Part shown: positions 10,483 to 19,257 of the stretch, piece by piece
Layout of the letters: every line of letters begins with the position of its first letter
Numbering within the stretch: the first letter of the stretch is position 1
Source of the DNA: Parietichytrium sp. I65-24A
Taxonomy: Eukaryota; Sar; Bigyra; Thraustochytrida; Thraustochytriidae
Reading direction: 5' to 3'
Assembly (NCBI GenBank): GCA_012862575.1
Contig: BLSF01000024.1
Coordinates: 2,843 to 66,842 of the forward strand
DNA: 64,000 nt
Program-made: the position numbers and the translations under genes
The notes under the pieces: generated by a model
What the model saw: only the letters and a program-made list of their open reading frames with translations
The model's database searches: none
Told to the model about the DNA's origin: nothing

Positions 10483-11844
10483 ATGAAAGGAGTGGTGGAG
10501 GGGAGATTCGGGAAAGTAGACGAGGAAAGGGGCGGGTTCAGGGAAATGATGTTGGCCTCTCAGCCGAGCGGGAGGCTCATCGTTGGGGTTGTGCTCTTAC
10601 TGCAAGGGTTTTGGATGGCTTACTTTGCTGGGTACTGCCGCGGGAGTTTAAGGGAATCCGCGAGCTACCTCGAAGAAAAGAACGGTGAAGAGGGAGAGTC
10701 GGGGTGGAAATGGGCCTTGGCGCGAGCGACAGTAATGCCGCCCGACAACCAGACTCTGGTTGCGGGTCTGGACGGTTTCGAAGAAGTGTTGGAGGGCTTT
10801 CCGCAGTCGCCATTGACACTTGAGCAGCTGAACCTTTGCGATCCTAAGGAGAATGTGGTGCTGAATGGCCACTGGGAGTGCGCGACAGACGTGACCTGCA
10901 AAGCGTGCTTTCAAGGCAGTGCAGATCGCTATGCAATGATAGTTTCGGCTTTCGCGGATCCAGTTATGAAAGAAGCGCGGCTGAAAATGCTTGCTGAACG
11001 TTTTGGCTTGGCTCGAGAGAACAGTGCAGATCAGAAAAGTCTTGTGGTGTCTGCTTTCAATTACGGTCAGGCATATTTGTTTTTAAACTGGGTATGCACC
11101 TGCGAATTGTTGGGGCTTGATGCGCGAACATTCACAGTGGCGGTTCCGACCGATTTGAAGGCACAAGCGTTGCTAGAAAAACTCGGATTTGCATATTTTG
11201 ACTCGACCTGGATAGCGAACCTCTCTTGGCGAATTGCGGAGCTATATCCTGGATTGGCAAATACCGGTGGACACGCTGATATCAACAACGTTCTCCTCCT
11301 AAGTGTGAGCGAAATTTTACACGAGACTGGTCATAGTGTTCTCCTCCAGGACGTTGATGTTTCCTGGCGTTCAGCAAAAGTGTTAGATTGGTTCAAGCAG
11401 GCCAGAGCCGGTCGGGATCTGCTCGCTATGAGTTCCCCATACCGTGTTGCCAAGGGGGGGATCAACACGGGCTTCGTGTATTTAAAAAACACGTTTGCGA
11501 CAAGGATTTTTGTCGCAACTCTGTGCAACGCAGCGGCAGTGAAGGAGAGATCTGATCAAGAGCTGTTCAATATTGTTCTTCGCAGGTTCGAGTTTGGCCA
11601 ACTTCGTTATCGCGTGCTTCCGCAGTCTTTATTTTACAAGTACTCTGGGAAGCGTGCGCCTCCACCAGGAAGCGAAGCGCTTGTTTATCACGCGGTGGGG
11701 AACCACAAAAAGAAGAGTAAGCTTATATGGAGATGGGATCGGAGCTTGTTTTTCTGTTCTGAAATTCTAATGATTCTCAAATTTGACAGGCATGTTATTT
11801 CACGACGTTTGGGGTATGTCGCAAAATTGCTCCGCGTACGATGA
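10483..11844 (+). CDS. Type II membrane glycosyltransferase, GT77-like nucleotide-diphospho-sugar transferase
   Basis: The 453-residue protein has a single hydrophobic anchor at residues 31-52 after a short basic cytoplasmic tail, the usual layout of a Golgi glycosyltransferase. The luminal part resembles the nucleotide-diphospho-sugar transferase family (Pfam 03407, GT77-like). It has an aspartate motif D290-V-D292 in LLQDVDVSWR for metal and sugar-nucleotide binding, followed by GINTGFVYLKNT, a typical block of the family. A late HAVGNHKKKSKLIW block is also usual. It probably adds a sugar to a glycoprotein or cell-wall glycan; donor and acceptor cannot be read from sequence. The ATG at 10483 is the first of the frame. 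The gene is intronless. Confidence 0.8.
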   Translation: MKGVVEGRFGKVDEERGGFREMMLASQPSGRLIVGVVLLLQGFWMAYFAGYCRGSLRESASYLEEKNGEEGESGWKWALARATVMPPDNQTLVAGLDGFEEVLEGFPQSPLTLEQLNLCDPKENVVLNGHWECATDVTCKACFQGSADRYAMIVSAFADPVMKEARLKMLAERFGLARENSADQKSLVVSAFNYGQAYLFLNWVCTCELLGLDARTFTVAVPTDLKAQALLEKLGFAYFDSTWIANLSWRIAELYPGLANTGGHADINNVLLLSVSEILHETGHSVLLQDVDVSWRSAKVLDWFKQARAGRDLLAMSSPYRVAKGGINTGFVYLKNTFATRIFVATLCNAAAVKERSDQELFNIVLRRFEFGQLRYRVLPQSLFYKYSGKRAPPPGSEALVYHAVGNHKKKSKLIWRWDRSLFFCSEILMILKFDRHVISRRLGYVAKLLRVR

Positions 11845-12066
11845 ACAGGTCGAAAGTGATTATGTATTGGTGGTGAAAGACTGAAAAGTCCTCCACCCGC
11901 CCATGCACCGTGTGAAGTCTACCGATTGAAATTTTAAAAGAGACCTCACCAGTATTGATTGTGAATGAACATTACAAAAAGGAAACGTTGTTGCTAACGA
12001 TAGGAAATATATTTACACTGCACTATGTATAATGTATGTACAACTCCACGAACAGGCAGGGCACTA
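11845..12066. other. Convergent intergenic spacer
   Basis: This short spacer separates the 3' ends of the glycosyltransferase and the LYR-motif gene. It is AT-rich near 12000-12050 and shows nothing else. Confidence 0.4.
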
Positions 12067-12589
12067 CTACCCTGTCCGAGTTTTCCGAATACGATCCCTA
12101 ATCGCATCTTCCATGGCATTAAAACGATGCTGAACCTCCTGTACGCAGTCACGACCAACAACTAACAGCCTTGCGATGACAAGAGGATCCGTCTCATGCC
12201 GCGCCTGTTCAAATTCTTTTCGAGCATTTTGACGCAGGACAACAGACCACTGCTCGCCTTTGTCATTTGGCCAGTAAAAACATTTTGCTGTGAAAACATA
12301 AAGCTACAACAGTCAGCATAATCGCCATCAAAATTGCAAACGATGCGCTCTTCGTCGCATCTCGTCAAGCATCAGATCATCGACGCATGAAGACTCAGTC
12401 GATAAATTTGGCTACATTTTTTTTTTTGTCTCGTTCAGTCCATGCATGAAACATCTTCGTCTTTGGCGTCGAATCACGATGCAAGAGGAGTGCAACTGCT
12501 CTCGAAAAAAAATTAACCAGTAACGTACCAGTGCGAAGAATCTCTCGGTACAGCCGAAGAGCCTCTCTGTTTGGTGGCTTCCGCTGCAT
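12067..12589 (-). CDS. LYR-motif mitochondrial protein, two exons
   Basis: This small gene is spliced: exon 1 is 12529-12589, the intron 12288-12528 (241 bp, donor GTACGT, acceptor CACAG) and exon 2 12067-12287. The joined frame encodes 93 residues. Exon 1 carries the hallmark LYR tripeptide in EALRLYREILRT (residues 9-20). Exon 2 carries the downstream part of this family: NARKEFEQARHETDP, then ARLLVVGRDCV. LYR proteins act in mitochondria as adaptors for Fe-S cluster delivery or as assembly factors of respiratory complexes, working with the acyl carrier protein. The precise member is not assigned; it resembles the plant-type short LYR proteins. The splice restores the frame exactly and the ATG at 12589 is the first in exon 1. 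Confidence 0.85.
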
Positions 12590-13366
12590 CGTAGAAACAA
12601 ATTGTGAATGGACCGCACTAGCTATTCAAACAATCAGAGCAAAAGGTCAGCTACACACACACACTCAATCAACTCCACGCGAACATATCGCCACCTCTCC
12701 TCCCTCTCATGTGCTGGCAAACAAAACAACGCGCGAGACGGCATGATATGGCTCAGAGCAAATCTAGAAAAAAGGTATATCTTCACCGTTCAATCTGACA
12801 ATACATGCAATTTAAACATCCTTGCCGCCGCCTCTTGCTGTGCCGCCCCGCTCTCCGCTGGCCCAAACGAAAGAACTAACTCACCTGCGCGCTTTCAACA
12901 CATTTCGGCGACCCCGTCAACACCCAACTCTTCCAAGTCCACGGAACGTGCACCAACTCCGCGCACCCCTGACGATGGGGTACTGTCGTCTGTCATCCAA
13001 TGAACTTCACAACACCCAACTCCCAGCCTCAAACGACCAACATGAGTCACTCACTGGCGATACGGGTCACTATCTGACTATTATCACTGATATAAGTTAC
13101 TCTCCTGGTGCTCCGTCAGTACTCGTACGCGATGGGTGGATGGATAGGTGAAAGTGGATGAATGGATGGTCGATGCATGATGGTTGGCTGTGCAGGGATG
13201 ATTGTCGGTCACCCAGATACATAGCTCTGCTGTGAGTATGGTCGTAGATCTTCTGCAAAATTTGCTCAAGTTTCAGTTACGCAGAAGTTTACTTGTCTCG
13301 GTTTTGTTCATTCAGACACTTTTGAGTTGAAATCAGTCAATCGATGAACATTGACAGTGAGAATGG

Positions 13367-13390
13367 ATGAATGAATGAATGAATGAATGA
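13367..13390. repeat. (ATGA)n microsatellite
   Basis: About six tandem ATGA units lie in non-coding DNA. Confidence 0.85.
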
Positions 13391-14153
13391 TAATCCCAAA
13401 AATGAATGGTCATTGCTTGGGAATCAGTGCAGGTGATAGCAAGTGCTATCAACCTATAGCACCGGTCTATGGTAAAACAACTCAGAAATACTCGGAACTC
13501 AGAATTCAGAACAGAATTCAAACCCTAACCCAAGACTAGGCCTCTTGGTTGAGGTGAAGAAGCGTTCTCTATTCATTGAACCTTTTACCCGTGTTACCAT
13601 GTGTTACCAGTAGTAATAATACGCTGTGATTGTCCTTTTAACTTAGAAGTAGCACATTTTAATAGAACAAACAATGAGCAGCTCATGCTTACGGACCCAC
13701 TTATCTTACCACAATCAAAAGAAAGTATCCGCTACTTCCTTTAGGCGCCGCGTAGCTTGTCGGTAGCGAAGTTAAGGCGCGGATGTACTAGTACCTATAA
13801 GAGCGATTACCATACATTACTAGTGCTACTCAGTTACTAACAGGGCACGAATAAGCAGTTGTAGGCAGCAGATGTACATAACTTCTACGTCGCCCGCACT
13901 TCCGCGGTTAGTTGGGCTTGTAGGAGTGTGAAAATTAGACCGCAACCTGCAGACCTCGTTTCTCCAAAACATCTGTTCTGAACTGACTGTGAATACTTCG
14001 GCCTCAAATCAATCAAAGAGTACTCAGCACACGCCATTGAAGAAGAAAAGGCTCCGATCTTATCCGGACCCTCGAACCCAAGAATACAAGTATGCCAGAC
14101 ATCTTTGGTTTGACAGAAAACAGTCGAATTGGTCAAATTGATTCATTCGAAAG

Positions 14154-14192
14154 CTGAATTCTGAATTCTGAATTCTGAATCATTCTGAATTC
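14154..14192. repeat. (CTGAATT)n short tandem repeat
   Basis: A 7-bp unit, CTGAATT, is repeated several times with one interruption in non-coding DNA. It creates a run of closely spaced GAATTC hexamers. Confidence 0.8.
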
Positions 14193-14360
14193 TATTCATG
14201 AACCTGAGGGAATGCGCTGCGAGTGATAAAGTTACTTGACGTTTTCGCAAAGGAGGGAAGGAAAATAAGTATACTTTCTTTACTTTCATTCAAACTTTAC
14301 TTTCATGAGTGAACAGTTTCAATCAATCAACAACACACAACAAAGCGAACCAAAAAAACG

Positions 14361-14396
14361 AGAAAAAGAGAAAAAGAGAAAAAGAGAAAAAGAAAA
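14361..14396. repeat. (GAAAAA)n polypurine tract
   Basis: A 6-bp GAAAAA unit is repeated about five times about 550 bases upstream of the class C receptor gene. Confidence 0.8.
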
Positions 14397-14939
14397 TGCC
14401 GCGTTCACTATCAGGTCGGCCGGATTACTTCTCTCACCAAACCCGGGACGCTTTCCACTCTCTAATTATCTAAAACACCCAGGTCCGGTACCAAATTTGC
14501 CCCTCGCGCTGGGGACATGACACAAGTGACGCAGGAGCCCATTCCTACCACCTCTTAGCACCCACGTACTTGCGAACCCCTCGTCTGTTGCTCGAGTACT
14601 AGAGTATCGGCTGGTGCCCCTTAGCGCGAGAGAGACCCCGAGGTTTGCAAGTCCCAAGTCGCACAAGGGCAAAGTCTTGCTGGGACCTTTGGGGACCGCG
14701 CGGGGGCTAAGGCCAACTATCGAAAACACATATCCTCTGCGGGGGTACGCGGAGCGACGTGCGCGTGCGGATTTCGGCGGTCCGCGCTGCTGTTGAGCGT
14801 CTCGCAGTTCCAGCCGACGAGGGGATCCCGTCGCCCGCCCGACTCCTCCGCGGCGGTAGTAGTTGGCTATACGCCGCTAGTGTTCGGAGGAGGGGGAGGA
14901 GGGAGGAGGTACGCGGGCACACGGAGGGAGTAGCATGCG

Positions 14940-17558
14940 ATGTGCAGGCGATGGCGTACGAGCGCGACGAGAACCGCGGCGCTGGTGGCGTGGGCGATCG
15001 GGGTGGTGATGGTGGGCTCGCTAGGGGTGGACGGAGAGGAAGTGGAGCTGATGATGCTGTTCAGGTTTAGCACGGGCGTGGAGGACTCGGAGCGCGAGGA
15101 GCTGGGGATGGTGAATAACGCCGTGGCGGCCGCGGCGTTGCTAGCAGTGCGGCACTGTAATGAGAGGAATGGGTCGGTGGTGGAGGACCTTGCGGCGGAG
15201 GAAATGGCTGCGTGCTCGGACCTGACGTTCACAACAAAGTCTTTCGACACGCAAAGCGAACCGTCCATCGCGGTGCGGTCGTACCTGTCTTCATTCAGGG
15301 AGTCACATATTGTCATTGGCGCGACGAGGAGCGCATGCACGATGCCCGTGTCGATATTGTCGTCCGCAAACGACCTGCCCACCATCAGCTACTGGAGCAC
15401 GTCGGAGGAGCTGTCGGATGAGAGCATCCACACACGCTTTCAGCGCACCATTCCGTCCGATCAGGCCACCAGCGAGGCCGTCGCGTCCCTTTTCCGCCAA
15501 TACGACCTGAGCTACGTGTCCATGTTGTTTGTGGACGACTCATACGGCAACAACTTTCGCGACAGCCTTTCCCTGGCGTGTGAGCAGCTCGATATCAAAA
15601 TTTACACGCAGAGTTACAAGCGCAGAGACACCTCCTCCGTGTACTCGGCTGTGCGGAACCTCCACTCGCTACAGCTCAACGTAGTCTTCGTCGTTACCTT
15701 TGCCTCCGACGTCCAGGACATTCTGGAGAGCATGCACGAGTTTGGCATGTACGGCGAAGGGACTCTGCTGATTTTTTCGGACAGTATTACGACGGACGTG
15801 CTCGCCAGGGTGGTGCAGCAGAGCTCTTCCACGGCAGATGTGATAAACGGAACGCAGCTCGTTTCGGCCGTCGGCGGCGACTACACCAACCCAACGTTTG
15901 TGCGCCTGCGCAACCTGTGGGCAGACGGCACCACTTTGGAGGACGTCAATTACATTAGAAGGTATTTTCCTGGCGGCGATTTGTTCTACGAGGTAGAAGG
16001 GGAGGACGCTATGCAGGGCCAAAATATCTCCTCCTTCAATATTACGTTGGAAGACACTTTTTTCCAGGACACGCTCAGTGAGCTCACGCCCGTGGCTCCC
16101 TACGCCTATGATGCTGTGGCGAGCGCATGTCGCGCATCTTGTATGTCTTACGCTGCTGCAGCCGCGCTCAACGAGTCGGACGTCACAGTAGACAAGTATG
16201 GTTCCGATGTTGCTTCTTGGAAGACAGGCACCTCTTTGCGCAAGCAGTTGTTGTCTGACTCATTTCCTTTCCAGGGAACCTCAGGATATATTCGCTTCGA
16301 CTCGGAGACCGGATCTCGGGACCCCTCAACGGTGTACTTCAAGGTGCGAAACCTTTTCGTGAACGATGCGCTTACCTCTGTGTACTCCGTCTCCACTGCC
16401 ACCTGGATCAATCAGTCGTACTGGGAGACCAACGACCTTCGTTTCCCGCCTGGCAACGTTTTGACGCCCCCTCTGGACTTGGACCCTCCGGTTGAGACGA
16501 AGAACCAGGTATCGGACTCTCTAACCGTGATGATGTACGTTTTCTTTGCTTTAATTGCTGCTGTCGCTCTCGGCCTTGGGTGCTGGCTCATGTATCATAA
16601 AAAACACCGGGTAGTGAAAAAGAGCCAGCCGGAGTTCCTGCTCATTTTCTTGTTCGGCTCGGTGGTGAGCGCGGCGAGCATGATTCCGCAGTCCATAGAT
16701 GACAAGTATTACTCCACCGCCACTGCATCCTTGGGCTGTGATCTTTTGATCTGGCTTCTAAGTCTTGGTTCCACCCTGTCGGTGTCCGCCCTCACTGTCA
16801 AGCTGTACCGCATCGAGCGTATCTTCAGGAATATGACGCTCAAGTCATTGCTCATCAAGACGACGCAGCTGTACCGGGCCATAGCCATCATCGTTACTGT
16901 GAACGTCATCCTATTGCTCCTGTGGACCTTTCTTGTCACGTTCGAGTACTCTCGCGAGGTAATCTCCACAGATGATTTCGGAAACCCAACGGCAAGCTAT
17001 GGCATTTGCCGCCTTGGTCAAGACGCTGGTCCTGCTGTATACGTGGTTGGGAGCTTCATTCTCATTTTCCACCTCGCGCTGTACATAGTGGGCGTGGTTT
17101 TCATGTATCGTGTGCGAAACATAAACACGGATTTCCAGGAATCCCGGTTCTTGGCCTTTGCACTGGTCTTTCAAGCGCAGCTGTATATGCTGGCAGCGCC
17201 AATCTACCTCGCGATCTCGGACACGGAGGTCAACACGCGATTCATCGTGTTTTGCCTGGTGATCTTTTTGTCGACCATTGCCATGATGTTGCTGGTCTTT
17301 GTTCCGAAAATGATTGCTGTCATAGGGGACAACAGCATGCCCAAGGAACCGTCCAGCCCTAAACAAGCTGTACATAAGGTAGAGGAGCTTCGGCAGGAGG
17401 AGAACAACCACCTCCCCACTGCGGAGCTGCCGTCTGCCCAGAGCTCGCCTTCTCCGAGGTGCGGATTCGGCTTTACAAACTCCTCGTTGGATGAAAATTG
17501 TTCCTACAACAATAAGGCAACAGGATCTGGCGAGGAGCGAATGATCATGAACTTGTAA
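14940..17558 (+). CDS. Class C GPCR, GABA-B-receptor-like
   Basis: The 872-residue protein begins with a basic start and hydrophobic signal peptide (about residues 10-30). A ligand-binding domain of the ANF-receptor/periplasmic-binding type follows (about 35-470), recognisable from its GATRSACTMPVSI and YGNNFRDSLSLACEQL blocks. Seven membrane segments of the 7TM_3 family lie at about 525-797, with the CDLLIWLLSLGSTLSVSALT block typical of GABA-B receptors. The cytoplasmic tail is polar and about 75 residues long. The protein should sense a small extracellular ligand, perhaps an amino acid, and signal through heterotrimeric G proteins; the ligand is unknown. Unlike metabotropic glutamate receptors it has no obvious cysteine-rich linker. 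The ATG at 14940 is used; the gene is intronless. AATAAA-type signals follow at about 17617. Confidence 0.9.
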   Translation: MCRRWRTSATRTAALVAWAIGVVMVGSLGVDGEEVELMMLFRFSTGVEDSEREELGMVNNAVAAAALLAVRHCNERNGSVVEDLAAEEMAACSDLTFTTKSFDTQSEPSIAVRSYLSSFRESHIVIGATRSACTMPVSILSSANDLPTISYWSTSEELSDESIHTRFQRTIPSDQATSEAVASLFRQYDLSYVSMLFVDDSYGNNFRDSLSLACEQLDIKIYTQSYKRRDTSSVYSAVRNLHSLQLNVVFVVTFASDVQDILESMHEFGMYGEGTLLIFSDSITTDVLARVVQQSSSTADVINGTQLVSAVGGDYTNPTFVRLRNLWADGTTLEDVNYIRRYFPGGDLFYEVEGEDAMQGQNISSFNITLEDTFFQDTLSELTPVAPYAYDAVASACRASCMSYAAAAALNESDVTVDKYGSDVASWKTGTSLRKQLLSDSFPFQGTSGYIRFDSETGSRDPSTVYFKVRNLFVNDALTSVYSVSTATWINQSYWETNDLRFPPGNVLTPPLDLDPPVETKNQVSDSLTVMMYVFFALIAAVALGLGCWLMYHKKHRVVKKSQPEFLLIFLFGSVVSAASMIPQSIDDKYYSTATASLGCDLLIWLLSLGSTLSVSALTVKLYRIERIFRNMTLKSLLIKTTQLYRAIAIIVTVNVILLLLWTFLVTFEYSREVISTDDFGNPTASYGICRLGQDAGPAVYVVGSFILIFHLALYIVGVVFMYRVRNINTDFQESRFLAFALVFQAQLYMLAAPIYLAISDTEVNTRFIVFCLVIFLSTIAMMLLVFVPKMIAVIGDNSMPKEPSSPKQAVHKVEELRQEENNHLPTAELPSAQSSPSPRCGFGFTNSSLDENCSYNNKATGSGEERMIMNL

Positions 17559-17957
17559 ATTAAGAAATTATAACCCGTCAAATTTTGGTCATCATTTTTT
17601 CTTTTTCTTTTTTTATAATAAAACTTGGAAGATTTCGAGCAAACACACGTTTGAGGAGCCATCGAACCACGAAGCGGTCACAGACCTGCTTGCTTGAAAA
17701 TGCTTGTCATCCTTCCGGTGCAGACCGTCAGCCATATGACCAATTCTAGAATCCTTCTGCTCCGGCAGCCGGGCTGGATTCCAATGATTGCCCCGGCACA
17801 CCAATATACGTGGAAAGCTGTCAAAAGAGACATCCCAAATATTCCGAAGGTTTTGTCGTCATCTTCTCCAATTCATTTTACAAAATTCAATAAAAATAAA
17901 AACATACACCGAATAATCCTGTTTTTTAAAAAATACACACAAGAGAGAGATAAAAAG
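17559..17957. other. Convergent intergenic spacer
   Basis: This 0.4-kb spacer between converging genes is T-rich after the receptor stop and A-rich before the aminotransferase stop, consistent with two 3' UTRs. Nothing else was seen. Confidence 0.45.
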
Positions 17958-19130
17958 TCACAATCTCTGAACAATCTTCGCGAGGGCGCGAACGCCGCGT
18001 CGGATGACATCCTCGCTTGTGTGTGCTACGCACAAGCGCACGCTGTTCCGAGCCGAGCGAACGACTCCGTCGAGCGAGCCCGGGACAAGGCAGTTTTCCG
18101 CGGCATCGGGCACCAACGTGCGTTGCCCCGGGAGCACAGTCAGTTTGGCGGAATTGCAAAGCTCATCAAACCTGGTGGAGCCACTGTCGATCCACTCGCC
18201 ACTAGCGCCACCCCTCCCGAGCTGCACCCAAGCAAAGTACCCGCCTTTTGGACAAGAGGCTCGACTTGCCAGGTTGGCTGCATCAAGCTCTTCAAAGAGG
18301 GTTTCCATCCGCACGCGAAGCGTCTGTCGCGTGATTTCGATGTGGCGTTGCAAGGCCCCGCTCTCGATTAGCTCGGTTCCCAGAACCGCGCCGAGCGGGT
18401 TTGCGCCGCCGCCGCTGCGAATGGAACCGGCGTCCAGATAGTACTTTTGCAGCGTCTTCGGGTGGCCGAGCAGGAACCCGAGGCGGAGCCCCGGCGCATA
18501 GATTTTGGAGAAGGATCCCATGCTGATGACGCGCTCCGAATCGCCGCACAGCTCGGCCGCATGCGGAACGTGGCGTCCGTCAAACGCGAGCTGATTGTAC
18601 GGCTCGTCAAAGACGACGTGCGTGGAAAACCGTTCGGCCAGCTGCGCCAGCTCGCCGACCTCGTCCTCGTTGATCGCGAGCCCGGTCGGGTTGTGAAAGG
18701 TCGGCACCAGGTAGATCATCGCCGGGGGCGGCGCGCCGCTCTTCTCTCGTCCTTCGAGCCCTTCTCGCAGCGACTGCACCATGGACCCGTCCCGCGCCAC
18801 AGCCACCGCGCGGCACCCTGCGTCGCGCAGCACGCCGTGCGCCAGAAAGTACGTCGGCGCCTCGCACACCACGTCCGCGGACTCGCCCAGCGCGCGCATC
18901 CTCGCTGCCACCACGCCAAGCGCCGCGCTGATCCCGCCCGTGGCGGCCACCTGATCCGCCGAGCACCCTCGCGCCAGCCCCGCCGCCACCGCGCGCCGGA
19001 ACGCCGCCGGCCCTTCCCCAGGACCGTACTGCAGCCGCAGCGCGCAAGGCGCCAGCGACTGCAGCTCCAGCGCGCCAAGCAGCCGCTCGTCCGGCTGCCC
19101 CCGCGCGAACGCGCACCAGTCCGCGATCAT
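17958..19130 (-). CDS. PLP-dependent aminotransferase, class I/II (2-aminoadipate aminotransferase-like)
   Basis: The 390-residue protein has all fold-type I aminotransferase landmarks: YGPGEG near residue 35-40, NPTG at 147-150, the PLP-nitrogen-binding Asp175 and Tyr178 in FDEPYNQ, the Schiff-base lysine Lys209 in SMGSFSKIY followed by PGLRLG, and a late SVRLC arginine for the substrate carboxylate. Length is normal for the family. The pattern is closest to the 2-aminoadipate/aromatic or MocR-like branch; the amino-acid substrate is not decided. I chose the ATG at 19128-19130, where homology begins. The frame stays open for 260 codons upstream through a minisatellite, but that part is repeat-derived and belongs to the neighbouring gene in another frame. 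The gene is strongly GC-rich, more so than most neighbours. Confidence 0.85.
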   Translation of the reverse strand: MIADWCAFARGQPDERLLGALELQSLAPCALRLQYGPGEGPAAFRRAVAAGLARGCSADQVAATGGISAALGVVAARMRALGESADVVCEAPTYFLAHGVLRDAGCRAVAVARDGSMVQSLREGLEGREKSGAPPPAMIYLVPTFHNPTGLAINEDEVGELAQLAERFSTHVVFDEPYNQLAFDGRHVPHAAELCGDSERVISMGSFSKIYAPGLRLGFLLGHPKTLQKYYLDAGSIRSGGGANPLGAVLGTELIESGALQRHIEITRQTLRVRMETLFEELDAANLASRASCPKGGYFAWVQLGRGGASGEWIDSGSTRFDELCNSAKLTVLPGQRTLVPDAAENCLVPGSLDGVVRSARNSVRLCVAHTSEDVIRRGVRALAKIVQRL

Positions 19131-19216
19131 GATGCAGAGCGCAGAGCGCAGAGAGCAGCGCCTTGCGCGCCGACGGCAGGGCAGGGGAGGGCAGCAAGCG
19201 CCGCACAGAGCAACAA

Positions 19217-19256
19217 CCACAGCGACCACAGCGACCACAGCGACCACAGCGACCAG
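19217..19256. repeat. 9-bp tandem repeat between two genes
   Basis: Four GACCACAGC-type units lie in the 127-bp gap between the aminotransferase start and the stop of the upstream gene. Confidence 0.75.
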
Positions 19257-19257
19257 C

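Larger units (their letters stand above)
12590..14939. other. Long gene-free stretch with microsatellites
   Basis: This 2.35-kb interval between divergent genes holds no supported gene. It contains an ATGA microsatellite, a GAATTCT repeat and a GAAAAA tract (listed separately). DNA from about 14600 to 14940 is GC-rich and is probably the 5' region of the receptor gene. Confidence 0.45.

Noticed and set aside
12162-12368. Stand-alone small minus-strand ORF
   Set aside because: It is out of frame with the spliced LYR gene and opens inside its intron; exon 2 explains the coding signal.
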